This document shows positions 42,189-50,076 of a stretch of DNA of 64,000 bases, one piece after another. The stretch comes from JBGTFE01 sp049799955 (GTDB lineage: Bacteria > Acidobacteriota > Blastocatellia > Pyrinomonadales > Pyrinomonadaceae). The DNA lies in contig JBARIW010000018.1 in the NCBI GenBank assembly GCA_049799955.1, forward strand, positions 92,056 through 156,055, read 5' to 3'. A model generated the notes under the pieces. That model did no database searches. It saw only the letters and a list, made by a program, of their open reading frames with translations, and was not told where the DNA came from. How positions within the stretch are numbered: the stretch's first letter is position 1; every line of letters begins with the position of its first letter. The translations under genes and the position numbers were made by a program.

Positions 42189-43094
42189 TCATTTTACTGG
42201 TCTCAGCAGCCACGTAAAGATGACGGTCATCAGGCTCAGCGCGAGAATGACTTCAACCCAGAAAAATGAACTGTAATCGCTGAATGTTCCGATTGGCGGA
42301 ACGGCTGGCTGACTGTTTCTGAGGGCGACAAAAGCGAAAAGTAATGTAGCGATAAATGAAAACATCGCGATTTCTACCTTGCGACCGCGCACGACGACGC
42401 TTAAAATCAGAAGCAGGACGGCAATCGAGACCCCCCACATCAAAACCATCACAAAGACGGAAAAGAATTTAACCATCGAAGAACGCGCAATGCTCATTTC
42501 AATATCGACATAGTTGTCGTCGCTGTCTTTGCTTTTTGAAGTTTCGATGGTGTAACCCGCCATTTGCGGAGTAAAATCCAACGTAAAAGGTATGTCTTCT
42601 TCCGTTTCCTCAACCGTCGTTTCCGGCTTTGTTTCGGCTTTTGTTTCAGTCGCCGGATTTTCTTCCGACGTTTTCGGTTTGTCGGCAGGCTTTTCGGGTT
42701 TGGCGGTAAACCAGAAAATTAATTCCGATTTGTGTGAATCGAATGGATAATCCGTAACCGAGCCGTCATACATATTTAAAATAGCTTCGGTCGGCGGCAT
42801 TCGTTTGCCTTTTTCAAAACTGACTTCCTGTTTTCCGTTCGAACTGTTGATGTCAAACTTGATGTTTCGCGCCAGCGTTCCGTCTTCTTTGGCAAAACTC
42901 CCGTTCGGTTCAAATTCCAATCGAACGGAAACATCGCCTTTAATCGGGTCAATCGAAAGAACTTTTGCGACTACTTCGATAAAATCCGTTTTATTCTGAG
43001 CAGTTGCAGCAGATGTTGCCGCGAGGACTGAAACTAAAATTATTCCTAAACATACACAAAAATTTCTAATATCATTTTTACCGGTAAACGACAT
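42189..43094 (-). CDS. DUF4436-like membrane protein
   Basis: This 301-residue protein has a signal peptide or membrane anchor (residues 12-32), then an extracytoplasmic domain with the pattern VVAKVLSIDPIKGDVSVRLE and YPFDSHKSELIFW, and three C-terminal membrane segments. This combination fits the DUF4436 family, whose function is unknown. A stretch rich in Thr, Glu, Pro and Lys (about residues 133-165) interrupts the domain. AGGAG precedes the ATG. Confidence 0.72.
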   Translation of the reverse strand: MSFTGKNDIRNFCVCLGIILVSVLAATSAATAQNKTDFIEVVAKVLSIDPIKGDVSVRLEFEPNGSFAKEDGTLARNIKFDINSSNGKQEVSFEKGKRMPPTEAILNMYDGSVTDYPFDSHKSELIFWFTAKPEKPADKPKTSEENPATETKAETKPETTVEETEEDIPFTLDFTPQMAGYTIETSKSKDSDDNYVDIEMSIARSSMVKFFSVFVMVLMWGVSIAVLLLILSVVVRGRKVEIAMFSFIATLLFAFVALRNSQPAVPPIGTFSDYSSFFWVEVILALSLMTVIFTWLLRPVK

Positions 43095-43149
43095 ATAATT
43101 TTATCTCCTGTTACTGTTAAAATATTTTCAGTCCGGCTGCGAATTCGGA

Positions 43150-43216
43150 CTGGGAATGACAATCTTTTTTGTTTAAGATGACAGGAAAAAGAAACAAAAT
43201 CGGTTGTCATTCCCGG
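43150..43216. repeat. Hairpin between two exported-protein genes
   Basis: GGGAATGACAA plus TTTTTGTTT (43152-43172) pairs with AAACAAAA plus TTGTCATTCCC (43193-43214). The stem has a short mismatch region. It could act as a terminator for the lipoprotein gene on the minus strand. Confidence 0.7.
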
Positions 43217-43224
43217 TTTTTCAG

Positions 43225-43935
43225 CTAATTGGCGCTCGCGCCGCCGCTGTACATTTCAAAACTGCCCCAAATCATATCCATCGTAGCTTTTTTGGCATCG
43301 TATGAAGCCGCATCCGAACGAACAAACATCACATAGTTATCGGATACATCGGTTGCGACAAGAACTTTCAGCTTCGATTTGCTGCCGTCTTTACTTTCCG
43401 AAGAAGCATCAGCAACCGCATAATCTTCGCTTTCGCCCTTCAATTCACCGGCGGTAACCGTTTCGCCCATCGCTCCCAATGCTTTTTCCGCGCGTTCGAG
43501 CAAATCCTCTTTCGACAATGTCGAATCTTTGAAAGCATAGACGATAACTGTTATATCGTCAGGAGTTGAGGCAACAAATGTGTCAACGCCGCCTTCATTG
43601 CTCGAATCTCCGTTTGAGCCTTTCGGAAGACTAAAGCCGTAGCCTTTGGCTTCATCGGCATAATAAACCCATTCAGCCGGAACGGTCGGCGCGTTTTTCT
43701 GTTTTTTGGTGTCGCCCGACGGTTTGCTCGCCTTTTCGTCTTTTATCTCGGTTTTCGGCTTGGTGTCGGCTTTGCTCGTCGTGTTTGACTTGTTCGCGTT
43801 GCTGGAATTTGTCGCGTTATTCGCGGCATTTGCCGGTTTTGCCGTATTTGCGTTGTTGGCTGCTCCGCCGCCGCAAGCCGTCATCCAAAGCGTCAGCGCC
43901 GTTAAGACGCAGAATAATTTAATTGTTTCTTTCAT
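43225..43935 (-). CDS. Lipoprotein, unknown
   Basis: This 236-residue protein has a signal peptide ending in LWMTAC, a plausible lipobox with the cysteine near residue 21, followed by a low-complexity Ala/Asn/Thr/Lys linker (NNANTAKPANAANNATNSSN). The C-terminal domain (about residues 85-236) looks globular and contains EWVYYADEAKGYGFSLPKG. This resembles proteins with a 'PsbP-like' or DUF1795-type fold, but I am not sure. AGGAG lies five bases before the ATG at 43935. The promoter is about 320 bp upstream, so the leader is long. Confidence 0.68.
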   Translation of the reverse strand: MKETIKLFCVLTALTLWMTACGGGAANNANTAKPANAANNATNSSNANKSNTTSKADTKPKTEIKDEKASKPSGDTKKQKNAPTVPAEWVYYADEAKGYGFSLPKGSNGDSSNEGGVDTFVASTPDDITVIVYAFKDSTLSKEDLLERAEKALGAMGETVTAGELKGESEDYAVADASSESKDGSKSKLKVLVATDVSDNYVMFVRSDAASYDAKKATMDMIWGSFEMYSGGASAN

Positions 43936-44250
43936 TTTCACTCCTGTTTTAATTTGTTTTTTATTGATTTATCGCCGCCCTGATTTAAGAATTGCCATCA
44001 ATGGCGGCGCAATGTCGTGCCTGACTGATTGACTCCAGTTATCTTTCGATTTTAGAAGTCTGCGCGTAGTTCCAGCGACTTGAGTGCCGGGCATCCTCTT
44101 TTTCTTGAGCATGTTAGCCGGACTAAGCCGTTAAAATTACTTTGCGAAATAATACTGTTTCTTCGCCGTTACCGCAATGCCGCAGGAAGGGGTAAAAAAA
44201 CCGCACTTTTTTCGGATAAATTTAAAGTTAAAGCTAAAGGGATAAATTCA
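43936..44250 (-). other. Long untranslated leader of the lipoprotein gene
   Basis: Between the promoter at 44255-44282 and the lipoprotein start lie about 310 bases without a gene. Read on the minus strand, they contain several short self-complementary stretches, for example AAGTC...GACTT and a CGCCGCC...GGCGGCG pair (43973-44009) near the start codon. This could be a structured regulatory leader or a small RNA. I do not recognise a known riboswitch. Confidence 0.35.
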
Positions 44251-44254
44251 ATCA

Positions 44255-44282
44255 AGTATAACCTCAAAAACTTTTTTGTAAA
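44255..44282 (-). promoter_or_regulatory. Promoter upstream of the lipoprotein gene
   Basis: On the minus strand TTTACA (44277-44282) and TATACT (44255-44260) are 16 bp apart. It lies just past the stop codon of the VWA gene. Confidence 0.55.
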
Positions 44283-44326
44283 GTCTTGATGTGTCCTTGT
44301 TTAAAAAACATAAGCGGTCGATTGAA

Positions 44327-45496
44327 TTATTTGGGTTTGGTGGAGGTCGTCGGTTGATTGGTATTTCCGGCAACGATGTAGCTGTCGCGCGCTCGTATAA
44401 CCAGATTCGGGCGGTTGACACGGACTTTTATTTGCTTGCGCTGACCGATTTGACCTGCTTCCTGCGGGTAATAACCGATGTTGTACTGGCGTCGAAGCTC
44501 TTCGGCAATTCCTTCAAACGCGCCGGTCAAACCGCCCGGAGTCGATTCGGCGGGAAAAACTCTTCCGCCCGTTACGGCAGCAAGGTCGTCGATATATTTT
44601 TTGCCCACCGCATATTCACTTCTGGTCGTGCCGTTTCGCGGAAACGGATTGAATATGCCGCCGTTTCGGCGATTATTGTCAGAAAAAGTATTGTAATAAA
44701 TCGGGAAAATCGTCACGTCGGATTCTTCGGCGAGATTTAAGGTGCTGTCATAGGTCGCGGCGTCCGATGTCGTATCGACACCGTCTGTAAATAAAACAAT
44801 CGCTTTTCGTCCTTCGATTTTGCTCAGACGCTTTTTCAAAGCATTATTAACCGCATCGTAAAGGGAAGTCCCATCGCCGAAATCGGCTTTTTTGATGGCT
44901 TTGTAAATTTTTTGGCGGTCGCTCGTTACGTCGGTCAAAACGTGTACGTTCCATGCAAATTCGATGACCATCACGCTGTCCTGAGGTTTAAGCTGATTGA
45001 CAAAAGCGATGGCGGCATTCTGGATTTCTTCGATTTTATATTCTGTCGAAGGGCTTGTATCGAGCAGCAGAATAACCGTGAAAGGTTTTTCCGAAGTGGC
45101 GAAATAGCCGATTTCCTGTTCTTTTCCGTCTTCGAAAACCTTAAAATCTTCTTGGCTTAAATTTGGAATATAAATACCGTTGCGGTCAAAAACCGAAACC
45201 GGAATCGTTATCAGGCTGGTATCGACTTTTAAATTTTCGTCGCTGTCATTCAAAATCTCAGCGCTTTTGTTGTCGGGAATCGTTTGGCTTTGCGGCTTTG
45301 AATTTGTGTTGACACTGCGCAAGGTCGTATTTGTCGTGCGCGTTTTTACCGGAGCCGAATCCGAATAGTTTGGTTCTTCTTTTTCTACGACAATCGGCGC
45401 GGGAGTCGGCATAGTCAGGATTTTTCTGCCCGATTGCGCCGAAACGATTGAAAAAAGCCCTAAAACTATTAACCCGACCGCAACAAATTTTCTCAT
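44327..45496 (-). CDS. Secreted von Willebrand A protein of the acidobacterial VWFA-related type
   Basis: This 389-residue protein has a signal peptide (about residues 1-20, cut after VSA) and a Pro/Thr/Asn-rich linker. A strand region reads ITIPVSVFDRNGIYIPNLSQ, then FKVFEDGKEQEI, followed by a VWA domain with the metal site DTSPS in VILLLDTSPSTEYK. The order 'VxVxDxxGxxVxxLxxxDFxVxEDGxxQxI', then VWA, is the hallmark of the VWFA-related family, which is expanded in Acidobacteria. The role is probably protein binding at or beyond the outer membrane. This gene is the main taxonomic clue in the window. Confidence 0.88.
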   Translation of the reverse strand: MRKFVAVGLIVLGLFSIVSAQSGRKILTMPTPAPIVVEKEEPNYSDSAPVKTRTTNTTLRSVNTNSKPQSQTIPDNKSAEILNDSDENLKVDTSLITIPVSVFDRNGIYIPNLSQEDFKVFEDGKEQEIGYFATSEKPFTVILLLDTSPSTEYKIEEIQNAAIAFVNQLKPQDSVMVIEFAWNVHVLTDVTSDRQKIYKAIKKADFGDGTSLYDAVNNALKKRLSKIEGRKAIVLFTDGVDTTSDAATYDSTLNLAEESDVTIFPIYYNTFSDNNRRNGGIFNPFPRNGTTRSEYAVGKKYIDDLAAVTGGRVFPAESTPGGLTGAFEGIAEELRRQYNIGYYPQEAGQIGQRKQIKVRVNRPNLVIRARDSYIVAGNTNQPTTSTKPK

Positions 45497-45573
45497 CTCA
45501 AATTTCTCCGTTTTGAAAAGATAACCGGTAAAAGTTTTAGATGCAAAAATCTTTGAAAAAGATGAAAGTAAAA

Positions 45574-45627
45574 TTAAGTGAGAAGTGAGAAGTGAGATGT
45601 GAAAAGTAAAAAGGCAAAAGTAAAAAA
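45574..45627. repeat. Single-arm tandem repeat (AGTGAGA and AAAGTAAA units)
   Basis: Three AGTGAGA heptamers are followed by AAAAGTAAAAAGGCAAAAGT units. No facing arm is present nearby. It contains the 14-mer GGCAAAAGTAAAAA (45613-45626) shared with 6229 and 23400. Confidence 0.75.
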
Positions 45628-45665
45628 TATCATTGTGTAAAATTGAACATTTAGCGAAACTGTTT

Positions 45666-45704
45666 CTTTACTGTTCACTGTTCACTGTTCACTGTTCACT
45701 TTCT
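45666..45704. repeat. Single-arm tandem repeat (TGTTCAC unit) at the permease stop
   Basis: Four exact TGTTCAC heptamers (45670-45700). Read on the minus strand, they encode the last residues (Ser-Glu-Gln) and the TGA stop codon of the permease. There is no facing arm. Confidence 0.85.
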
Positions 45705-47179
45705 CTCCTGCGCCAGATGAAATAAACCGGAATGCCCGTCAGAGCCAGTAAATATCCGATTCCGGCTGTTCCGGGCGCTAAGTATAAAAGCGTTAAAATC
45801 ACGAATGTGGAAAGCGCCAGAAAAATTATCGGCGTAACGGGATAGCCGGGCGTTCGATAAGGTCTGTCCATCTCAGGACGGGCGCGGCGCAGAACGATAA
45901 CCGCCAGAACCGAAAGCGCGGCTGAGGTGAGGTCAACGGTAACGATATATTCAAGCAGCTGCGTGTAAACATTGCCGAAAGTCTGCTTGCCTTCGACGTA
46001 TGTAACAGTGCGCGGCAGAACGAGCAGACAAGCCCAAACGCCTTGAGCGAGCAGAGCAAATGCCGGAACGTGTTTGTCGTTCGTTCGCGCCAGCCGCTCG
46101 AAAAGATAGCCGTCTTTTGCCATCGCGTAAGACACGCGCGAGCCTGACAGAATCAAGCCGTTATCGCATCCGAACGTTGAAATCATCAATGCGATAACCA
46201 TAATTATCGCGCCCGGCGCGCCGATAATCTGTTCCATCACGGCGACCGCCACACGTCCGTTCGGCGCTTTTTGAATAGCCGGAAGTGAGAGCGTTACAAC
46301 GTATGCGAGATTAGCCAGAAGATATAAACCGACGACGATTAAACAACCGATAATTAATGCTCGCGGCAAATTTCGCCCGGGATTTTCGACCTCTCCGCCG
46401 GTAAAAGTTACATTATCCCAAGCCGACTGCGAAAAAAGCGGTCCGGTCATCGCTTTGCCGAGAACCACGACAAAAGCGAGCGAGCCGAGAGCCATCGCCG
46501 CAGGCTGCGCCGTTTCCAGACTCCAGCCGTTTGCGACCGGATTCCACCAATCGGCTGTAAAAAGCGCGCCGCCCGAATTCCATCCGAACAGCAGACCGAT
46601 GACGACCAAACCGAGCAAAGCCGCCGTTTTTGTAAATGTAAATGTGTTTTGAATCCATTTTCCGACCGTCAAACCGCGCGTGTTGATAAATGTCAGCAAC
46701 GCGATAACCGCGATGGCGAGCATCTGCTGCGATGAAAGGCTGACGGCGTAAGAGCCGAAAACAAACGGCTCGATTATGAAAGTTTTGTCGGAAATCGCCG
46801 GAACTAAAATGCCCGTAAAAATCGCAAACCCGACCGCGACCGCCGCAATCGTGCCGCTTTGAACAATCAAAAACTGCGCCCAACCGTAGAGAAATCCGAC
46901 GGGTTTGCCGTAGGCTTCGCTCATAAAAACGTAAGGTCCGCCCGCTTTCGGCATCATCGCCGCCAGCTCGCCGAAGCAAAGCGCGCCCGTAATCGTCATT
47001 ATTCCGGCAAGAAGCCAGAGAACGAGCAGCCAGCCCGGCGCGCCGACGAGCCTTGCCGATTCGCTCGAAACGATAAAAATTCCGCTTCCAATCATCGAGC
47101 CGACGACAATCATCGTCGCGTCGAGCAGACTCAAACCGCGCACAAGTTTTTTCTCGTTTTCAGGTGTTTCGGTGGTCAT
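45689..47179 (-). CDS. APC-family amino-acid permease linked to 5-oxoprolinase genes
   Basis: This 496-residue protein has about 12 membrane segments and the APC helix-1 signature VVGSMIGSGIFIV, followed by GALCFGELAAMMPKAGG. I start at 47179, where GAGGAG precedes the ATG by 7 bases; the frame is open further upstream. It lies 88 bp behind pxpA on the same strand. By context it may carry 5-oxoproline, glutamate or a related amino acid, but the substrate is not shown by the sequence. Its last three residues and stop come from repeat heptamers. Confidence 0.85.
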   Translation of the reverse strand: MTTETPENEKKLVRGLSLLDATMIVVGSMIGSGIFIVSSESARLVGAPGWLLVLWLLAGIMTITGALCFGELAAMMPKAGGPYVFMSEAYGKPVGFLYGWAQFLIVQSGTIAAVAVGFAIFTGILVPAISDKTFIIEPFVFGSYAVSLSSQQMLAIAVIALLTFINTRGLTVGKWIQNTFTFTKTAALLGLVVIGLLFGWNSGGALFTADWWNPVANGWSLETAQPAAMALGSLAFVVVLGKAMTGPLFSQSAWDNVTFTGGEVENPGRNLPRALIIGCLIVVGLYLLANLAYVVTLSLPAIQKAPNGRVAVAVMEQIIGAPGAIIMVIALMISTFGCDNGLILSGSRVSYAMAKDGYLFERLARTNDKHVPAFALLAQGVWACLLVLPRTVTYVEGKQTFGNVYTQLLEYIVTVDLTSAALSVLAVIVLRRARPEMDRPYRTPGYPVTPIIFLALSTFVILTLLYLAPGTAGIGYLLALTGIPVYFIWRRRESEQ

Positions 47180-47267
47180 AAATTTCTCCTCGAACAAAAT
47201 AGAATCCGGTAAATCTCATTTTGAAGGAGAATAATTCACGAAAAAGCCTTAAACTGACCGGAACGAT

Positions 47268-48023
47268 TTACAAACCGGAAATTTTTACATTGTTTTCGAT
47301 TAACTTTTGCCTTATCGTCCGGGCAAACTCAAGCGCGTTCGCGCCGTCGCCGTGAATGCAGACGGTTTCAGCTTTTATCGGAATTGTTTCGCCGTTTGCA
47401 GCCGTTACGGTTTGCGTTTGAATCATCTGCAAAACCTGTCTGACAGCTTCATCCGCGTTTTTAATCAAAGCATTCGACTCGCTTCGCGGCGTTAAACTTC
47501 CGTCGTTTTTGTAAGTCCGGTCGGAGAAGACTTCCGACGCGGTTTTTAAGCCGAGCTTTTCCGCTTCGCTGATTAAAAAGCTGCCCGAAAGCCCGTAAAA
47601 AATCAGCTTTTCATCAAGTGATTTGACAGCTTTCGCAATCGACTCGGCTAAATCCGCGTCTTTTGCCGCCTGATTATAAAGCGCTCCGTGCGGTTTTACG
47701 TGATGCATCCTTGTGCCAAACGCCTCGCAAATCCCTTTAATTGCGGAAATCTGATATAAAACGACATCGAAAATTTCCTGTGCGGACATTTTCATCTCGC
47801 GCCTGCCGAAGCCCTGCAAATCGGGAAAAGAAGGATGCGCGCCGACGGCAACGCCTTTTTCAATGGCTTTTTCGACTGTTTTGCGAATGACGCTCGCATC
47901 GCCGGCGTGAAAACCGCAGGCGATATTGACGGACGAAACGTAATCCATCAACGCCGCGTCATTTCCCATCGTCCACGCGCCGAAGCTCTCGCCCATATCG
48001 CAATTCAGGTCAATCGAAAGCAT
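47268..48023 (-). CDS. pxpA: 5-oxoprolinase subunit A (LamB/YcsF family)
   Basis: PxpA, with PxpB and PxpC, opens 5-oxoproline to glutamate at the cost of ATP, repairing a by-product of glutamine and glutathione chemistry. This 251-residue protein has the family start SIDLNCDMGESFGAW, then NIACGFHAGD and VGAHPSFPDLQGFGRR. I start at the ATG at 48023, since the GTG codons further upstream lie at the edge of repeat DNA. It is transcribed after pxpB and pxpC, and the permease gene comes next. Confidence 0.93.
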   Translation of the reverse strand: MLSIDLNCDMGESFGAWTMGNDAALMDYVSSVNIACGFHAGDASVIRKTVEKAIEKGVAVGAHPSFPDLQGFGRREMKMSAQEIFDVVLYQISAIKGICEAFGTRMHHVKPHGALYNQAAKDADLAESIAKAVKSLDEKLIFYGLSGSFLISEAEKLGLKTASEVFSDRTYKNDGSLTPRSESNALIKNADEAVRQVLQMIQTQTVTAANGETIPIKAETVCIHGDGANALEFARTIRQKLIENNVKISGL

Positions 48024-48027
48024 AAGA

Positions 48028-48156
48028 TTTTTCACCACAGAGACACAGAGACACAGAGATTTTTAAGAAAATGGAGCGTATAGATTATACATATTCAATT
48101 TATTCTGTGCATAATGTTTTATTTTCCTCTGTGTCTCTGTGTCTCTGTGGTGAAAT
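48028..48156. repeat. Tandem-repeat hairpin (GACACAGA unit) between pxpC and pxpA
   Basis: CACAGAGA plus CACAGAGA plus CACAGAGA (48036-48059) pairs with TCTGTGTC units (48127-48150), and the outer TTTCACCACAG is complementary to CTGTGGTGAAA. The loop is about 65 bases. The pxpC coding sequence ends inside the array, giving it the C-terminal residues TTETQRHRGK. Confidence 0.9.
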
Positions 48157-49099
48157 TTACTGCAATTTTAAGTAAATTCAAATTTTTTTCAAACTCAAGC
48201 GTCAGGTTTTCCGCTTCTTCAATAGAAATTAAATGAAAAGCGACTTTATCGCCAGCGCCGAGCTGTGCCGGAAGCGGTAAATCTACGGAAATCACATTTC
48301 CGATTCGCGGGTAGCCGCCCGAAGTTTGATGGTCAGCCATTAAAATTATTATCTGCCCGTCCGGCAGAAGCTGAATCGCGCCGAAATTTACGGCTGAAGA
48401 GATTAGTTCTTTTTTATCCGAAAGTTCAATCGGTTCGCCTCGAAGACGAAAGCCCATCCGGTCGGAGTTCGGAGAAATTACAAAATCTTCGTGAAGGAAA
48501 TTTTCGCGGCTTTGCGCCGTTAGTAATTCAAATTCCGCGCCGGCGATGACGCGAACCGTCGGAAATCGACTGTAAAAGGGAAGCATCGCGCGGGAAATTT
48601 TGATGTTTGTCCTTTGTTCGTTGTTAATTGTTCGTTGTTTGAAGAGTAATCTATCATCTTTTTGCAAAGCTCTTCCGCCGCATCCGCCGATTTTTGCTTT
48701 CAAATTTGTGCTCGCGCTTCCGAGCCATTTTTCGATTTCAAAGCCTCCTTTAATTGAAAAATACGCGCGATTGCCGGATGTTTTTTCGGGAAAGCGCAAA
48801 ATACTTTTCCTTTCGGCAAAATAAGGTCGCCAGTTTTCAAGTTGTAAATCGTTCAACTTTGCCGAAAAATCCGCGCCGCCGACAGCAAAAAAGGCGTCCG
48901 ATTCAAACAGAATTTCGGGTGCGGGGAAATGCATTTCCAGAACAGCTTCGTTTTCCCGGTTTCCGAGCAAAATATTGATGAGCCGCGCGGCGGTCGTGTC
49001 CATCACGCCGTTTGGATTAATGCCGAAACGCCGGAAATTTGTCCGACCCAAATCCTGAACAGTCGTTAAAATTCCGCTTTTGAGAATTTGAATGCTCAT
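48119..49099 (-). CDS. pxpC: 5-oxoprolinase subunit C (biotin-dependent carboxylase-like), with a repeat insertion
   Basis: PxpC (KipA/YbgK family) pairs with PxpB in the 5-oxoprolinase complex. This 326-residue protein has the family motifs LKSGILTTVQDLGR, GINPNGVMD and, near the end, SGGYPRIGNVISVDLP. At about residues 153-165 the reading LFKQRTINNEQRTNIKI is encoded by TTGTTCGTTGTT repeats. The C-terminal ten residues (TTETQRHRGK) come from a second repeat array. The frame is intact. I start at 49099 (MSIQILK); earlier codons lie in repeat DNA. Confidence 0.9.
   Translation of the reverse strand: MSIQILKSGILTTVQDLGRTNFRRFGINPNGVMDTTAARLINILLGNRENEAVLEMHFPAPEILFESDAFFAVGGADFSAKLNDLQLENWRPYFAERKSILRFPEKTSGNRAYFSIKGGFEIEKWLGSASTNLKAKIGGCGGRALQKDDRLLFKQRTINNEQRTNIKISRAMLPFYSRFPTVRVIAGAEFELLTAQSRENFLHEDFVISPNSDRMGFRLRGEPIELSDKKELISSAVNFGAIQLLPDGQIIILMADHQTSGGYPRIGNVISVDLPLPAQLGAGDKVAFHLISIEEAENLTLEFEKNLNLLKIAVNFTTETQRHRGK
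48603..48640. repeat. Short tandem repeat inside pxpC (GTTCGTTG unit)
   Basis: Units TTTGTTCGTTG and TTAATTGTTCGTTGTT lie in tandem and are translated in frame. There is no facing arm. Confidence 0.75.
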
Positions 49100-49105
49100 A
49101 ATTTC

Positions 49106-49182
49106 CAGCCACGAACAAACAGGAATGAACACGAAAAAGAGTAAATAATTTTCGTGAAATTTCGTGTTTGTTCGTGGTTAAT
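49106..49182. repeat. Tandem-repeat hairpin (CACGAACA unit) between pxpB and pxpC
   Basis: GCCACGAACAAACAGG (49109-49124) and AACACGAAAA pair with TTTCGTG and TTCGTGTTTGTTCGTGGTTA (49149-49181). The same unit family occurs at 8850-8938. The pxpB stop codon (49178-49180) overlaps the outer end. Confidence 0.9.
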
Positions 49183-49864
49183 TCTCATAAAATTTCACCA
49201 AATCGCCAGCCTGTAAAAATGTCGGCGATTTATCTTCGGGCGTGAAAAGCTGTGTTTCGGTTTTTCCGATGATTTGCCAGCCGCCGGGCGATTCGAGCGA
49301 GTAAATGCCGGTTTGTCTTCCGGCGATTCCGACGCTTCCTTTCGGAGTTTTCAAACGCGGAGATGATTTGCGCGGCGCGGCAATTCTCTCATCGATTTCG
49401 CCCATATAAGCAAAGCCGGGAAGAAAGCCGAGCATATAGACACGATATGTTTTTGCCGTGAAAATCTCGATAACTTCGCGCGTTTTTAAATTATTGCTTT
49501 CGGCTACAAATTCCAAATCGAGCGCGCATTCAGCATCGAAACTGACGGGAATTTCAATCAGGCGCGCCTCGTTTTCAGAGATTTCTTCCAGATTTCGCAA
49601 TCCTTTTTCGGCAAAATTTTTTACCGCGTCGAAAGCGTTTGGAAATGTCGGAGAGTTTTTTCTAACTTTGAAAACATCATAGAAAATCGTCAGCGAAGCG
49701 TAAGCGGGAACAGTTTCTATAAAGCCTTCAAATTTATTTTGCTCGAAATAATCCGCCAGCCTAATAATCCTGCGATTGAGTTTTTCGGAAATTTCATTTC
49801 CAAGCTCAATCGTCAAAGCATTTTCACCGAGCGGAAAAATTTTTACCTGATTTTTTATTCGCAC
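49178..49864 (-). CDS. pxpB: 5-oxoprolinase subunit B (KipI family)
   Basis: This 228-residue protein has the PxpB/KipI pattern: FPLGENALTIELG at the start, then YMLGFLPGFAYMGEIDERI, then LKTPKGSVGIAGRQTGIYSLESPGGWQIIG. It is the first gene of the set pxpB-pxpC-pxpA-permease, all on the minus strand and separated by repeat hairpins. In Bacillus the KipI homologue inhibits the kinase KinA, but the full pxpABC set here argues for 5-oxoproline hydrolysis. Confidence 0.92.
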   Translation of the reverse strand: MRIKNQVKIFPLGENALTIELGNEISEKLNRRIIRLADYFEQNKFEGFIETVPAYASLTIFYDVFKVRKNSPTFPNAFDAVKNFAEKGLRNLEEISENEARLIEIPVSFDAECALDLEFVAESNNLKTREVIEIFTAKTYRVYMLGFLPGFAYMGEIDERIAAPRKSSPRLKTPKGSVGIAGRQTGIYSLESPGGWQIIGKTETQLFTPEDKSPTFLQAGDLVKFYEN

Positions 49865-49895
49865 TACTGAAAAACGAGTTTATCAAAAATTTTTG

Positions 49896-49923
49896 TTGAA
49901 AAAAATAAAAATGGGTTTACAAT
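49896..49923 (+). promoter_or_regulatory. Promoter of the membrane patatin gene
   Basis: TTGAAA (49896-49901) and TACAAT (49918-49923) are 16 bp apart. About 150 bases of leader lead to the start codon. Confidence 0.5.
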
Positions 49924-50076
49924 AGGCAGGAACACAGAATTAACCGCAAAAAATTACAGCATTCTGCCGTTTCGTCCTTCCGCGGCAAAACGACAGTTTA
50001 ACCGAATTTGTATATTTCAGGATTGCCCGGATAAAACGTCTCCCGGCAGTTTTGGTTTAATCATTCAGGAGGAAAT

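Noticed and set aside
43936..44250. A c-di-GMP (GEMM-I) riboswitch in the lipoprotein leader
   Set aside because: CGCAAAG followed by a stem-like stretch suggested it, but the receptor tetraloop, the second stem and the order of conserved blocks do not fit.
44291..44740. A 149-residue plus-strand open frame opposite the VWA gene
   Set aside because: The minus-strand VWA protein explains this DNA, with its domain order and metal site. The plus-strand frame has no signal or domain.
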